Below are positions 8,492 to 18,900 of a DNA stretch of 20,694 nucleotides, one piece after another. The stretch covers positions 1-20,694 of the forward strand of contig CAJVPP010001336.1 in the NCBI GenBank assembly GCA_910592005.1, in the 5' to 3' direction. Below the pieces are notes generated by a model. It was given only the letters and a program-made list of their open reading frames with translations, was not told where the DNA came from and made no database searches. The position numbers and the translations under genes were made by a program. Each line of letters begins with the position of its first letter. The stretch's first letter is position 1. The DNA is from Funneliformis mosseae (Eukaryota; Glomeromycota; Glomeromycetes; Glomerales; Glomeraceae).

Positions 8492-11400
8492 TTAAATATG
8501 ATATTTTCTGTTAATTGAGTTGATAGCTAGATATTCTACTGTATTATGATGACTTGAAACTTTGTATTTCACTGAAATGAATTGACTAAGAATATGGTGC
8601 ACAGGTATTATGCAGTCACGACCTTTGGAGTAAAATCTATTGCATCATAACTCAACATTACAAGTATTTTTAGTGTTAAAATAATATTGTATATTTGTTG
8701 AATCAGCATGATAATACCATTTGACGTATGCTAAATAATATATTAGAGAACTATCCAGTAAGTCAGCCACATGAGTAAAGTAATATTAGACTTGTCCAGG
8801 ATAGTAATCAATATAACCATTATCTGTCATGAATTTTGCCAAAACATAACAGCTTTTTGCATACCGTAAAGATATTACTGAACTAAAAACTTCAGATCCA
8901 ATCTGACACCTTTCAAATTTATTCACTTTATACGAATTGTTATGCTATCTATCGAACCTCTTCCAGGTTTACAAAATTTAAGTGATTCATAAGCCACCGT
9001 ATAATATTTGATCATTAAATCCAACATTGTAGCTGAAAGTGTGATATTTTCAGAAAAAGGTTTCAATATTTCGCCTGGCATTCTTTCACTTCTGGTAATT
9101 TTTGATTCTTAAATATTTCTAGAGTTAAGTTAGAATCGATGGATCTCATCAGAAGAAAACTTGTTAGTTGCAAATAAAGATCCAACTGAAGGCTTATTGT
9201 TCAATAGGTCAAAGCCTTTTCTTTCTATATCAGAACTCGTAATTTCGCCTATTTAAGTGTCAAATATTAATTAACTCATAATTTCAAGTTCAATTTGTTG
9301 ATGGCTATTTGGTAAAGAACCTAATAAAAAAAATAATTTAAAGAAACATTGAAGATTATTAGATTGGTAGTAAGTTTAAAAACCTACTCACCTAATACAC
9401 CATTCATACGCTCAAATGAAAAATACCAAAAAGAGTAAAGAGGCCTGAAATTATGCATGCATTCATACAAGTAAAGCGAAAAGTGAAGATTTAGTATTAT
9501 TTTATCTTGACTGTAATGCTCTTTAATTAACTTTACTATTTTAATCAGCCTATTATAAGCCTCAGTCATGAGATCATGTTCCAAATCTGGTTCACTAGAA
9601 TTGAACAAACTCTAACAAAGTGTGTAAGAATTTTTTTATTTTTAGATAGAAGGTGTTCCTAAAGTGACACAGTTGCATAAATAATGAAGAATATTCGCCA
9701 TTGATCCAATGTGAAGTTTGAAAAACCTTTTTCACAATCAATTTTTTGAGGGATTCAACCTAAATCAGACAGAATTTGAAATTGGCTCATTTTCTTTAGA
9801 CATTTTTTAGGTCACTTAGCGTTAAAATACCTTCATTGATTCAAATTCTTTTGATTACTCATTTCATAATACCTAAAAATAGACAATGCATTAGGTCAAT
9901 GGTTAAAAATTGAATTGGATTAAAATAAGTTAAACAGAGCAATTCAGACTATCTAACTCCAATATCTTTAATAAAATATTTTCTCGTAGCATCTGAATTG
10001 CATCTTCATCAACTAATAGCATCTTGACAATACTGAGCTGAATTCTGAGTCGTAAACCATCTATTTATGTCAGACATACCTGCAAAATTATGTTGATTAT
10101 TTTTATAATTAATCTTCTTTTTGCATATGTAATATGATACTAATTCTAAGACGTAATCGCAAATTTTTCTTGCAGCAAGTATATCACATGAGACTAAGAT
10201 CAATGTTGCATAAACTCTTTTCCCATCAGAACATTCATGTGTGCTATTCAGAGTTACTCCACTCTAAAGTGATTCTAATTCATCAACAATCGGGGTCAAA
10301 TAATGGTTAATTTTATATAGACTAACTTTATTCAGCCTGGTAAGATGCCCAAAATTAGTATATTTTCACATTTGAAATGCATATCCTGTAATAAATTATA
10401 TATAACAGCGTATATTACATCAGTACTATGAATAGTTCCTTTGTAAGGCTAAAACCAATCAAGATTTAGCATCAGACAAAGATGTGAGTTAACGATTTCT
10501 CGAAAAAAATATAGTGAATCTTCTTTATTAGTGTTCTTAAAATTTTGCCAAACTTGCCTATCATATATATTCGTTAAAATATTATCATATGTTAGCCTAT
10601 TTACCTAATAACGCAATGAAGCTTCAAAGCTAGGTTGATAATATAAAGCTGCCAATTATTCGCGAATTCTAACAAATAGATAAATCAGCTTTGACTTGTT
10701 TATGATTTGACCACTTAATAATTTCACTTGTTTAGATAAGTTTATTTGGCATATTTTTGATTTATGAATTGCTGAATTCAGGAATTTGACATGATTACAA
10801 TTTATAACAGAAAGATTTCCATTTTTCTGAAATTCAGCGACTTTTTTTTCATTATATAATTTGTGACATTTCAGGCATACTGCAAAATTATGAAAGTTAT
10901 CTTTTAAGCCAAGCTTCATTCTTACTAAATAAAGTGAATTAGAAAAAGAATCAAATTTAGGACTACTAATTTCTTTTAATACAAGCTTCATGAACTTTAT
11001 GAGTAACTCTGTAGCTGTCTCTGGTAAATTAAACTTTACATGAAAGCTCATTATCTATAACAATATCTATGAAGAGTGATCATTATTTGTCGATTATATA
11101 TTATATATCTCTTGAAATGGTATAAATAAAGGGTACGAATAGTCTTCGAAAATTTTAGCAATATCATTATAATCTTTATTTAACAAACTTTGACTTTCAC
11201 TCTCACTGCTTTCATTCTCATTTACTTCTGAATTATCGTAAATATTATCATTAATGATAAGATTTCGTTTGAGGTTTGATATAAAATGATTTATATATCT
11301 TTTATGCCATCGAGGGTAGTGATTAATTTCCTTTTCATGGTCTTCTTGCTGTATTTCATTTGGATTCTCTTCCTCTTAGTCATCTTGCTAGAATTCATTT

Positions 11401-11564
11401 TCTTATTTATCTGATAATAAATTAGCCAATTCTTCTTAGGTGAAAACTATTTGATCTTGTTCGTAGTGGTTGTTATAATAACATATTACTCATAGATCAA
11501 CCAATGCGCTATCACATTTACTGCAATAGCATGCAATCTTTGACCTTTTTCTTTTCTTATACAT
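8492..11564 (-). pseudogene. Broken Tnp2-like CACTA transposase (Plavaka/En-Spm type)
   Basis: Successive minus-strand blocks match this transposase family in order. From ATG 11564 there is a basic N-terminus with a CYCSKC zinc-knuckle motif (about 11540-11515), a Cys pair CLKCHKLY in the open segment 10656-11051, LMLNLDWF-stop-PYK (about 10475-10435), SCDILAARKICDY with the first acidic residue (about 10190-10155), SELLCLTYFNPIQFLTIDLM then HCLFLG (about 9965-9870) with the second, YSFWYFSFERMNGVLG (about 9435-9392), GQV-stop-YYFTH (about 8790) and RDCIIPVHHILSQFISVKY (about 8640-8565), ending at TAA 8492-8494. A GT-AG intron of 71 nt (9391 to 9321) still restores the family reading GVLG-SLPNSHQQIE. 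More than ten in-frame stops and some small frameshifts break the gene, so it is not functional. Stops in conserved blocks fall where Gln, Trp or Arg is expected. It would have cut and moved the element; domain identity is confident. Confidence 0.85.
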
Positions 11565-11862
11565 TTCAGAAAACAAATAAAAAACTTGATATTTTTAATA
11601 TTTAACATTATATACATTTATTTTAAGATATTTAAGTCAGTTTACATGCAATCAAGACAATCAATTTTGTAAACAAGAAGATACATAAGTTAATTTTTAA
11701 TTATGTTTTATTTTAAGTATAATAAAATTTGAAGTTTATTTTGTTACTAAAGCTTACTGAAAGTTTAAATTTTTTATATAAAAAGAATCATTTTCTGATT
11801 TATACTCAAATTATCTTTTTTCATATATTTTCAATTTTTATAATACAACAACAATAGAAACA
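11565..11862. promoter_or_regulatory. Divergent promoter region between the two transposon genes
   Basis: About 300 bp separates the start of the minus-strand transposase (ATG at 11564) from the first ATG of the plus-strand gene (11863). It is AT-rich with TATA-like words (TTTATATAAAAAG at about 11775-11787) and no open frame. Divergent transcription from a shared central region is inferred from gene orientation only. Confidence 0.4.
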
Positions 11863-13043
11863 ATGACTCGTTAAAAAATGACTCATCATAATAATAATAA
11901 CTTTTCTCCTACCTCATAGCAAACTAATACAACAAATACCCTTCATATTTCATCAACATTAAACACTTCAGCTCGCAACAAAATACATGTTGTCATGCTT
12001 CAACCTTGAAGAATAACGACTCTCTAGTTTCACAACAAAATACACAGCCAACTTTAAATATTCTAGCCTCACGAAATAATATAACAAAAATTCTTTATGC
12101 TACTTTAGACTTATGAAATAATATAACAAACACTCTTTGTATCTCACTAGCTTCAGGCACTTTAGCTTCACAACAAAATACAAGTCATCATATCCTAACT
12201 TTAGAGGGTAATAATAAACGAAATATAGTTAATACTAATCAATCAATGCTAGAGACTGTCAAAAATCTCCAAGGAAGAGTGCATAACCTTTGGGCATCAG
12301 ATTTCACTGAAATAATTGATGATAATAAGAGTAACGTGCCTGTTTGTAGTATAACTAAAAATATGCCTATAGAACCTATTGATAATTCTCATGAAGGTAT
12401 GTTTTTTAGCTTGTTACATTATCATGTCATTTTATCGTCAATTTAATCTACTAATTTGTCTAAAAATTACAAGACTAAAAGAAGAAGTTGAACGATAGAA
12501 AGAGAAAACTCGCTTTTGGTAAAAATGATATGATATTGTTATCGAGCAGATTAAAAATATTTGTGATGATGTAGATTGTCTAAATATAGAATAGAACTAT
12601 TAAGAGCAGAAAATGAAGCTCTTATATTTGTTAATAAAGAACTTTTAAAACTTAAGAATAAGATAAAACAAAATTTGATCGATACAAATCAGAACAACAA
12701 TTAATTGATAAGGATGACGATACATTAGCTGATAATGACGATTGTTCCTCTCAGCTAAGAAAAAGGGTAAAAGTTATATCAAAATTGAGAGGCAAAAACA
12801 AAGCTTCATCAATCGAAGCTTAAGAATCAAATGACAAAACAGCACGGGTTTGTAATTTTATTTATTCTATTATGATAATTTAAATTTAATCTTTATTTAA
12901 ATATTTGTTCTTATAAATAGGCAGAAATGAAGAAGATATTAAAAATTTTACCAAATAACTTTGAAATGAAATATGATTAAGTATTTAATAGCTCAGATAA
13001 TAAAAGAATCTGACAACAATTAGTACTGTTATTGTGCAATCCT

Positions 13044-13606
13044 TGCAAATTGCGACAGTTAGACGGGGTGTTCGAGTGGTGATTCTTTTAAGTTTACATA
13101 GCAACTCAATTCAGTTTATCTTAAGATTTATAATCTACACAGTAGTGTATTCACGACAAGACTAGAAGCAAGGTAACTTGATAGATTCAGAGGTATAATA
13201 ATATGTTTATTGACGATAAATAATAAAATAAAAGATAATACTAATATATAAAAGTAAGAAAATAAGAAAGAATAAGAGAAATCAAAAGAATTAAAATACT
13301 AAATAGAACGTTAGGCCAGATGCCTTTACAAGAACGACTAGATATGTAAAAGTAAAGCTAAAGGAAAAACTAGAAGTGAACTAAAAGCGAACTACTGTTT
13401 ACATGATTATATTGCTCTCTATTTATATTAAATTAATACATAGATGGATATAACAAATAAATCAAATATATATAATATGTCCGATATGTCAAAGATATTA
13501 ATTATATCAAATATGTCCAGTATATCAAATATATCAAATATATCAAATATGTCTGATATATCTAACATTTAGATCTGTAATATACTGCATCACATTTGTT
13601 AATCCA
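13044..13606 (-). mobile_element. Solo LTR (563 bp) nested in the CACTA element
   Basis: The segment starts TGCAAATTG and ends AATCCA (TG...CA), and is flanked by a perfect 5-bp target duplication ATCCT (13039-13043 and 13607-13611). Joining the flanks with one ATCCT restores a continuous reading frame in the host pseudogene (LVLLLCNP then VIVLELLRSL), which is strong evidence for an insertion. Signals read on the minus strand: a TATA box TATAAATA (13427-13420) followed downstream by AATAAA (13211-13206), as expected of U3 then R-U5. No internal gag or pol remains, so this is a solo LTR left by recombination. The family (Ty1/copia or Ty3) cannot be told. Confidence 0.8.
13440..13565. repeat. 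Short tandem repeats in the LTR U3 part
   Basis: Repeated 10-15 bp units of the form ATATCAAATATGTCC or ATATCAAAT occur several times in a row (for example 13500-13560), in what would be the upstream U3 region of the minus-strand LTR. In LTRs such short repeats often act as enhancers. That role is inferred. Confidence 0.5.
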
Positions 13607-14739
13607 ATCCTGTTATAGTACTAGAATTATTAAGATCATTATAACCTCGATACAACTCTTTATATAATCAATTGAAGGAGTGGCCCTATACATTACATAA
13701 GCACTGAAGAGACGGTTATATGTTAAGCCAAAAAGGAATTTAAGATCAATCTAACAGACGAGTACACAATAATAATCACATAGCAGAGGCATGAAATTTG
13801 TTAGTTTTTATAATTTTTAACATTTGTATCTAACATTTTCATATATATAGAAAAAAGTTCAGTAAATAATAGATGCATTGGCTTTATTCAATGTGAAAGA
13901 TCTTTAAATCTCGAAGTATAATAAAGACAAAATTATGAAATTACTCAAGATTTCAGAATATCATTCATCTGAGAAATCAGAAATAGATCAGGAAAATGAT
14001 GAAGAAAAATGCCAGATAATTGTATATGATTATTTCTAGCGTTCAAATGAGATTTAATAATTATTATCATTCTTAGTGTATTAGCTTTCTTAAGTACTAA
14101 TAATAATTTGTTTAATTTTAATTTTCTTCATATAATTTCAGTTTAAGAATCTTTTACGAAATATTTTTGAAAAGCATGTATTGTCACAACAATCAGCTTA
14201 GCTGACGAGATCTCAGATTTATGATAATATTCGTTTCTGCAAAAACATATCATCGCCAAAAAATGTGACAAGTTAGGCTTATAAGTAACGAGCATCTCTA
14301 CAAGATAAAATTATACAACAAAGAGCTACTAGTTATTATAACTATTCGTTTAATTATAGAACTGAAGAAGAACATATGTATGGTGAATCTTCAACAACTG
14401 GTATAATAAGAGGAGCGATTTTATAAAATGAATAAGATAAAGACGTTCTATAATATGATGATGTTCTACAATACGATAATGCTTCACAAAGTGATAACAA
14501 TTATGACAATATCCTACAATATTTTACTGACGATGAAGATGTATAATTCTAGATGAACTTTTAATATTTTCACATATTGCTTATTATATAATATTTGCTT
14601 TTTATGTAGAATTCTTATATAATATTTGCGATCTTTATACTTTTATGTATTATTTTTATATTTGCGTTTTTATTAATAATAAAATTTTATAAAATTAAGT
14701 TAAAATACAACAAAATACAATTGAATTTGTATAAAATTC

Positions 14740-14975
14740 AATATAAAATTTCAGCCGATTTTCTATCTATATGTAATTAAAAGTTAGTCGATATTTATAT
14801 CTGAATTATAGTTGTTTGTTATCTGAATCTTAAGTTTAAAAATAACTGAAAGATATAACTAAAGGTGCCAGTCAACTATCTAACATTCGAATAAAAAAAG
14901 CCAACTTTAGGTCAAATTAGACCTAAAACTGACAATCCTAATTCTGGTCAAAATGGATCATTTCAACTAGTAGTG
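14740..14975. repeat. Right subterminal region of the CACTA element
   Basis: Noncoding sequence between the end of the second gene and the terminal TAGTG. It contains CAGCCGA, GCCAACTTTAGG, a small palindrome TAGGTCAAATTAGACCTA (about 14909-14926) and the inverted-repeat tip ATTTCAACTAGTAGTG. Several words (TCAGCC, AAAATTAGG-like) recall the left end and the mini-element at 5813-6001. Confidence 0.45.
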
Positions 14976-15864
14976 GGTACTATTCAATTTGAAAAATCAC
15001 ATTTTTGATTAAGATTCTAAATATTATATGCAGTGGTATACAGTATTAACAATATTTTATATATATTACTTAATATATTTATCAGTTTTTTAATGATCTA
15101 TTAAATATTATTAATTGAAATATTAGTATTTTGTAATCTTTTGATTTTGTAAAATTTTTACTGATATTTTAATAACAAATTATTAATTATTTGAAAACTG
15201 AAAATTATTTGTTTTGATACTTATTTTTTATCAACTATCTTTAATATACTTTATAATTTGCTAGAATCTTATATAATAAAAGTTATAAAACTATCAGAAT
15301 TCTAATTATTAACTAACAAAAAAATACCTGTTAGTTAAGAATCAAATCTGATTTGATCCTGATTCTTAATTGATAAATATTAATCTGATTCTTTATCAAT
15401 TGATCTGTATTATCAAAATTAATCTATGTTATTATGAATATAAATAAACTATTAAATCTGCTATATTAGTAGTATTAATATTAATCTAAATAAACTTCAA
15501 TTTTAAACTTATTTTATCTAAATATTCTAATTCTAATTATTTATTAATATATACTTTTTAAATAATAATACTATCTCTTATCCATTTTTTAAGAAGTAAA
15601 AAAAGCTTTTTTAAAAAAGTAGTATTTAAATAAGCTTTAATATATAAAATCTGTTACAAATAATCAATATTGTAACGACTTTAGTATTTTACATTTTAGT
15701 ATATGGAAAAATAACAATAACAAATAAATATTAAATTTTTTCTCTTGCAATAATTATTATATATACATGCATATCCTATAACTTATTATAATATAATATA
15801 TACAAAAATTAGCCCAATAGGTTCAATCATTTCTTTTGTAAATGTGTTATATATATATATTGTG
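14976..15864. other. AT-rich intergenic DNA between transposon and Red1-like gene
   Basis: No coding sequence is visible. A hairpin TTAAGAATCA...TGATTCTTAA lies at about 15336-15370, followed by related words, and a short A/T-rich palindrome around AAAAAGCTTTTTTAAAAAAG lies at about 15600-15620. The right part (about 15780-15864) probably includes the 3' end region of the minus-strand gene. Confidence 0.45.
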
Positions 15865-15934
15865 ATATGAAAGCGTTGCCAGTAAAATCACATTACGAAT
15901 CATATTGTCTCATACTGCCAACGTTTCCCATATT
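15865..15934 (-). repeat. Inverted repeat in the presumed 3' UTR of the Red1-like gene
   Basis: The arms are GAAAGCGTTGCCAGTA (about 15869-15884) and TACTGCCAACGTTTCCC (about 15913-15929), pairing over about 15 bp with a mismatch and a one-base bulge around a spacer of about 28 nt. On the minus strand it begins about 30 nt after the stop codon at 15964. It could fold in the mRNA or be a very small MITE. It stands out because it is much less AT-rich than its surroundings. Confidence 0.55.
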
Positions 15935-15963
15935 CCACAAACATACTTTCATAAATTATCAAA

Positions 15964-18900
15964 TCAGAGGAACCAATTGAGAATTCGGCCTACATAACCA
16001 AATGGTGCATAAACATCTTGTTCCTCTTCCTGTTGCTCCTGGACGATTTCTTGCCGTTCTTCATGATTAATGGATGCAAATTCGGTCGATGATCTAATGG
16101 TCGCGATATTTTTTTGTTCGTCTCCGTTTTCGGATGTGGTGGATTCAGACTCAGATTCGCTTAATTCGGCGTATTGATCGTCGGATTCGTGACATGACTT
16201 CATTCTTTCGTCATAATTTTCATATTTTTCATTCTCATCTTTCTCGTGATGAGAAGCGAACGATGGTGAGAAGTAATCACCGTCTTCATCTTCATCTTCC
16301 AACTCGGGTGAAGTTGGATATATTTGTTGTTGGTCGTCATCTGGTCCGGACGATGATGATGTTGGCATTCTTGGTGTGGGCAAGCTTTCGGAAACATAAT
16401 CCGATTCACTTTCGCGAGCCGGAGGCGAAGTGTACCAGTCATCTGTCAATGGCCGGTGCTCATTTGTGAACACAACCCGTGGAGCCCCAGTGCCGTCGTT
16501 TTGGCTTCTTGCAACAAAAGTGTCGCGATATTTTTTTATATCCTCGAATTTCTCGAGAAACGAGTCCCTCCCGTTCATTTCAAGATCGCCGAGTAACCTA
16601 TGAAGGCCTTCACGGTAATGCCTCTGTTGCGAGATATTCTCACCTTCGTAATATCCGGTAAGATCATCAATGATCACTTTTTCTATAAATAAAAAAACCA
16701 AAGTAATATAATAGCAAATTGAATAATAATATATATATGTGTATAATAAAAAAGAAAAATACAGAAGTACATACCGGTCTTTGGAAGCTCACGGAAATGC
16801 TGCGACCTGCAGTCGTTGTCATTGCATATACCCCGCGGTTGTAGTTCAAAAGCGCACATCTTCTTGTTCGGAACAATATTATTATTGTATGTGAATGACT
16901 TAACGTCACTCACAACTTCGACATATTCAGGGTGGAACCTGAATGAGCGGAAGCCAATTAATGGGCTTTCGTAAGATCTGAAGACCTCATATTGGTTTTC
17001 AGAAATAGCCTAAAATGAAAGAAAAAATATAATACATATAAATATATAAAGTAATTTAATTAAAAAGCTTAAACAACGTTTAAATAATTAAATACTTGCT
17101 TCTTGCGAAGCTATCTTTTCAGCTCTCCACTCGTTGTCTGGACCCAAATTTTGAATCTTTTTAACCATTGTCGTTTCTGCCTCTCCTTGACGCTTCTTCT
17201 CTAAGCTTTCTCGCAATGATTGTTGTTCCTTGCTCACCTGCTCGATCTTCTTACTGAGCTCTGCTACTTCATGAGCTAATTTAGGTTTCTTAGGAGTGTC
17301 CTCTTGAACAGTTTCTGGATCGTAAATGATGCTCCTTTTTCCGTTTTTATTAGGAACGGATGGCAATGATTCGACCAAAGTCAAATCGTTCCGGGTCTTT
17401 GTCGACTGAGCAACCATTTGAGTAAGTCGTTCTTTTTTAACCTTAATATCCTTTAACATAGGTCCAAGCTGTTTCTTAATCTGTGCGACGTTTTCCACTA
17501 CTCCACTCTCTCGTCCCAAATGCTGTTCTTTCGTCCTTAATTGCTGAGCATATTCCTCTTCTTTTTTGGCCAATCCAATAGCTGTGCTTGCTTTTTCTTT
17601 ATCAACGTTGTCGATTTGATACTGAACTTTAGCAAGCTCGTCTTGAAGTGTCCGGATGCGACATTCGATTTCTTCTCTCTTATTTAGCATTTGACCCTTT
17701 TGTAAGTCGTAATTTTTCATCTGCTCTACGCATTGCTTGGCAAGCGAACTACTTTCTCCGATCTTGATATCAATATCGGCTACTTCAGATCGGATACTTT
17801 CAAGCCTCTTTTCTTCTTCGTTAAGGCGAGACTTAACTTCTGAAACATGAGATTTTGCTGTTTCGAAAGCTTCCAATTCTGCTCGAATCATGTCAATTGA
17901 TGTTTCCGTATTCGAGCTGGTTGAGATTCTTTGAGTTGTTGTATTAGATTTTCTTTTGAGCAATTCAGTCTTGCTCGCGATCAATTCGTTCATTCTCTTT
18001 ATTTCACGTTCCTTCTCCTCCAACTTCCGCTTGGCATCTAATTGTGTTTCATTGCCAGATAATGATGATTTAACTTCTTTAAGAAAGCCAGCTATATGAT
18101 GCTCATCATCTGAAGTATCACTTAATTCAATAATAAAATTTTGTTCCCTGGATACCATAAATGGCCTATCCACCGATACAAAACTCGGCCCGGCTTGAGA
18201 AGTTGTAGGTATTGTTTGCACCAAGGGATTTTCGCGCTGATGCTCCACATTGTTGATTATGGGTAAATTGACTTCTACCGGTTCAAGTTTGATTGAACTG
18301 AGCGAAACAGTATTCAATGAAGAAACTTGTTCTTGTCCATTTTGAGTTACAACACTAAAAACTTCTAATTCTGGTGGCAATATGTGATTAAGCTCCCTTG
18401 TAAATCGAACCACGACATCGATTGGAATTCCTTCTTCAATGATATCAAGTGGTCGTGCCCCATATTCTTCGTAAAGCTCTTTCATCAATTCTCTTGCCTC
18501 TTCATCTGCATTCTTGACCCGAATTACATGTTCTTCAGAATTCAACTCCGATTCGACAATTTCTCCTTCTTCTATTTCGCCTTCTTCAGCAGGACTTCCA
18601 GTTTCGCTATCAAAGGCCCAAGCCATTTCAGGAGAATTTTCAAGATATCGTTGAAATAAGTTGCCAGCAGTTCGCTCGTAATTAGTTCCGTTTACTACTG
18701 CCTGCATTATGTCAAAAGGGTTTGTTATTGGTCTAAACCTTCGGAAGTCATCCTCGTCAGAGTCTTCTACGCCAGAATCTACGTATTCTCCTTCTTCTGG
18801 TGAAAAGGCCACAATTGCTGAAGGATCAAGAATTTGAGCCTCCGGCGTAACATACTCTTCAGAAGGAAGTGAATGTCTTTGCGGGGGTGTCGTATAACCG

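Larger units (their letters stand above)
11863..14546 (+). pseudogene. Broken second gene of the CACTA element, function unknown
   Basis: Pieces of plus-strand coding sequence run from ATG 11863 to a stop at 14544-14546. The N-terminal part (to about 12230) is low-complexity and rich in Ser, Thr, Asn and Gln, with the phrase SQQNT recurring (near 11975, 12030 and 12165). An intact stretch follows at 12246-12446 (MLETVKNLQGRVHNLWASDF and onward), possibly ending at a GTATGT donor at 12397. Then come Lys/Glu-rich coiled-coil-like pieces (RAENEALIFVNKELLKLKNK near 12605) and AEMKKILKILPNNFEMKYD after an AG acceptor at about 12920. A segment around 12990-13040 continues in frame across the nested LTR into 13612-13790. 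The tail is acidic (SDNNYDNILQYFTDDEDV). Many stops sit where Gln codons would fit. I do not recognise a family. By position it may be an accessory DNA-binding partner of the transposase, like TnpA-type proteins, but no homology supports this. Confidence 0.55.
8161..14975. mobile_element. Decayed CACTA-type DNA transposon with a Tnp2-like transposase
   Basis: The left end begins CACTAATTGAAAT and the right end, read on the minus strand, begins CACTACTAGTTGAAAT, so the termini are imperfect inverted repeats with CACTA/TAGTG tips. The element spans about 6.8 kb and holds two divergent broken genes, a Tnp2-like transposase on the minus strand and a second gene on the plus strand, separated by a promoter-like AT-rich region (about 11565-11862). 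GTA precedes the left end (8158-8160) and GTA occurs one base beyond the right end (14977-14979, with an extra G at 14976), so the 3-bp target duplication is imperfect. A solo LTR (13044-13606) is nested inside. Both genes carry many stops, so the copy cannot be autonomous. The element class is well supported by the transposase. The exact ends are less certain. Confidence 0.72.

Noticed and set aside
13051..13090. tRNA-like B box (GTGTTCGAGTGG)
   Set aside because: No acceptor stem or anticodon arm is found around it. The sequence lies in the end of the solo LTR.
13069..13594. Alternative LTR boundaries TGTTCG...CATCACA
   Set aside because: These ends also give TG...CA but lack a target duplication. 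The limits 13044-13606 give a perfect 5-bp duplication and restore the host frame.
8492..14546. An altered genetic code with TAA/TAG read as Gln, which would open the transposon genes
   Set aside because: PEX11 and the Red1-like gene use standard stops, and the transposon also has TGA stops at Trp and Arg positions plus frameshifts. Decay explains all of this better.
16134..16661. Open frames on the plus strand and in another minus frame across the Red1-like exon 3 (16134-16469, 16479-16661, 16200-16442)
   Set aside because: They are shadows of exon 3, whose frame joins exon 2 through a canonical intron and has the acidic, Ser-rich composition expected of a real protein tail.
16667..16913. 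Separate small proteins around the zinc-finger exon (16667-16909 and 16683-16913)
   Set aside because: The second is exon 2 read through into intron 2 and the first is a shadow frame. The zinc-finger segment belongs to the large spliced gene.
18384..18659. Plus-strand open frame inside exon 1 of the Red1-like gene
   Set aside because: It is Phe/Ser-rich antisense to an acidic coding region, a typical shadow with no family features.
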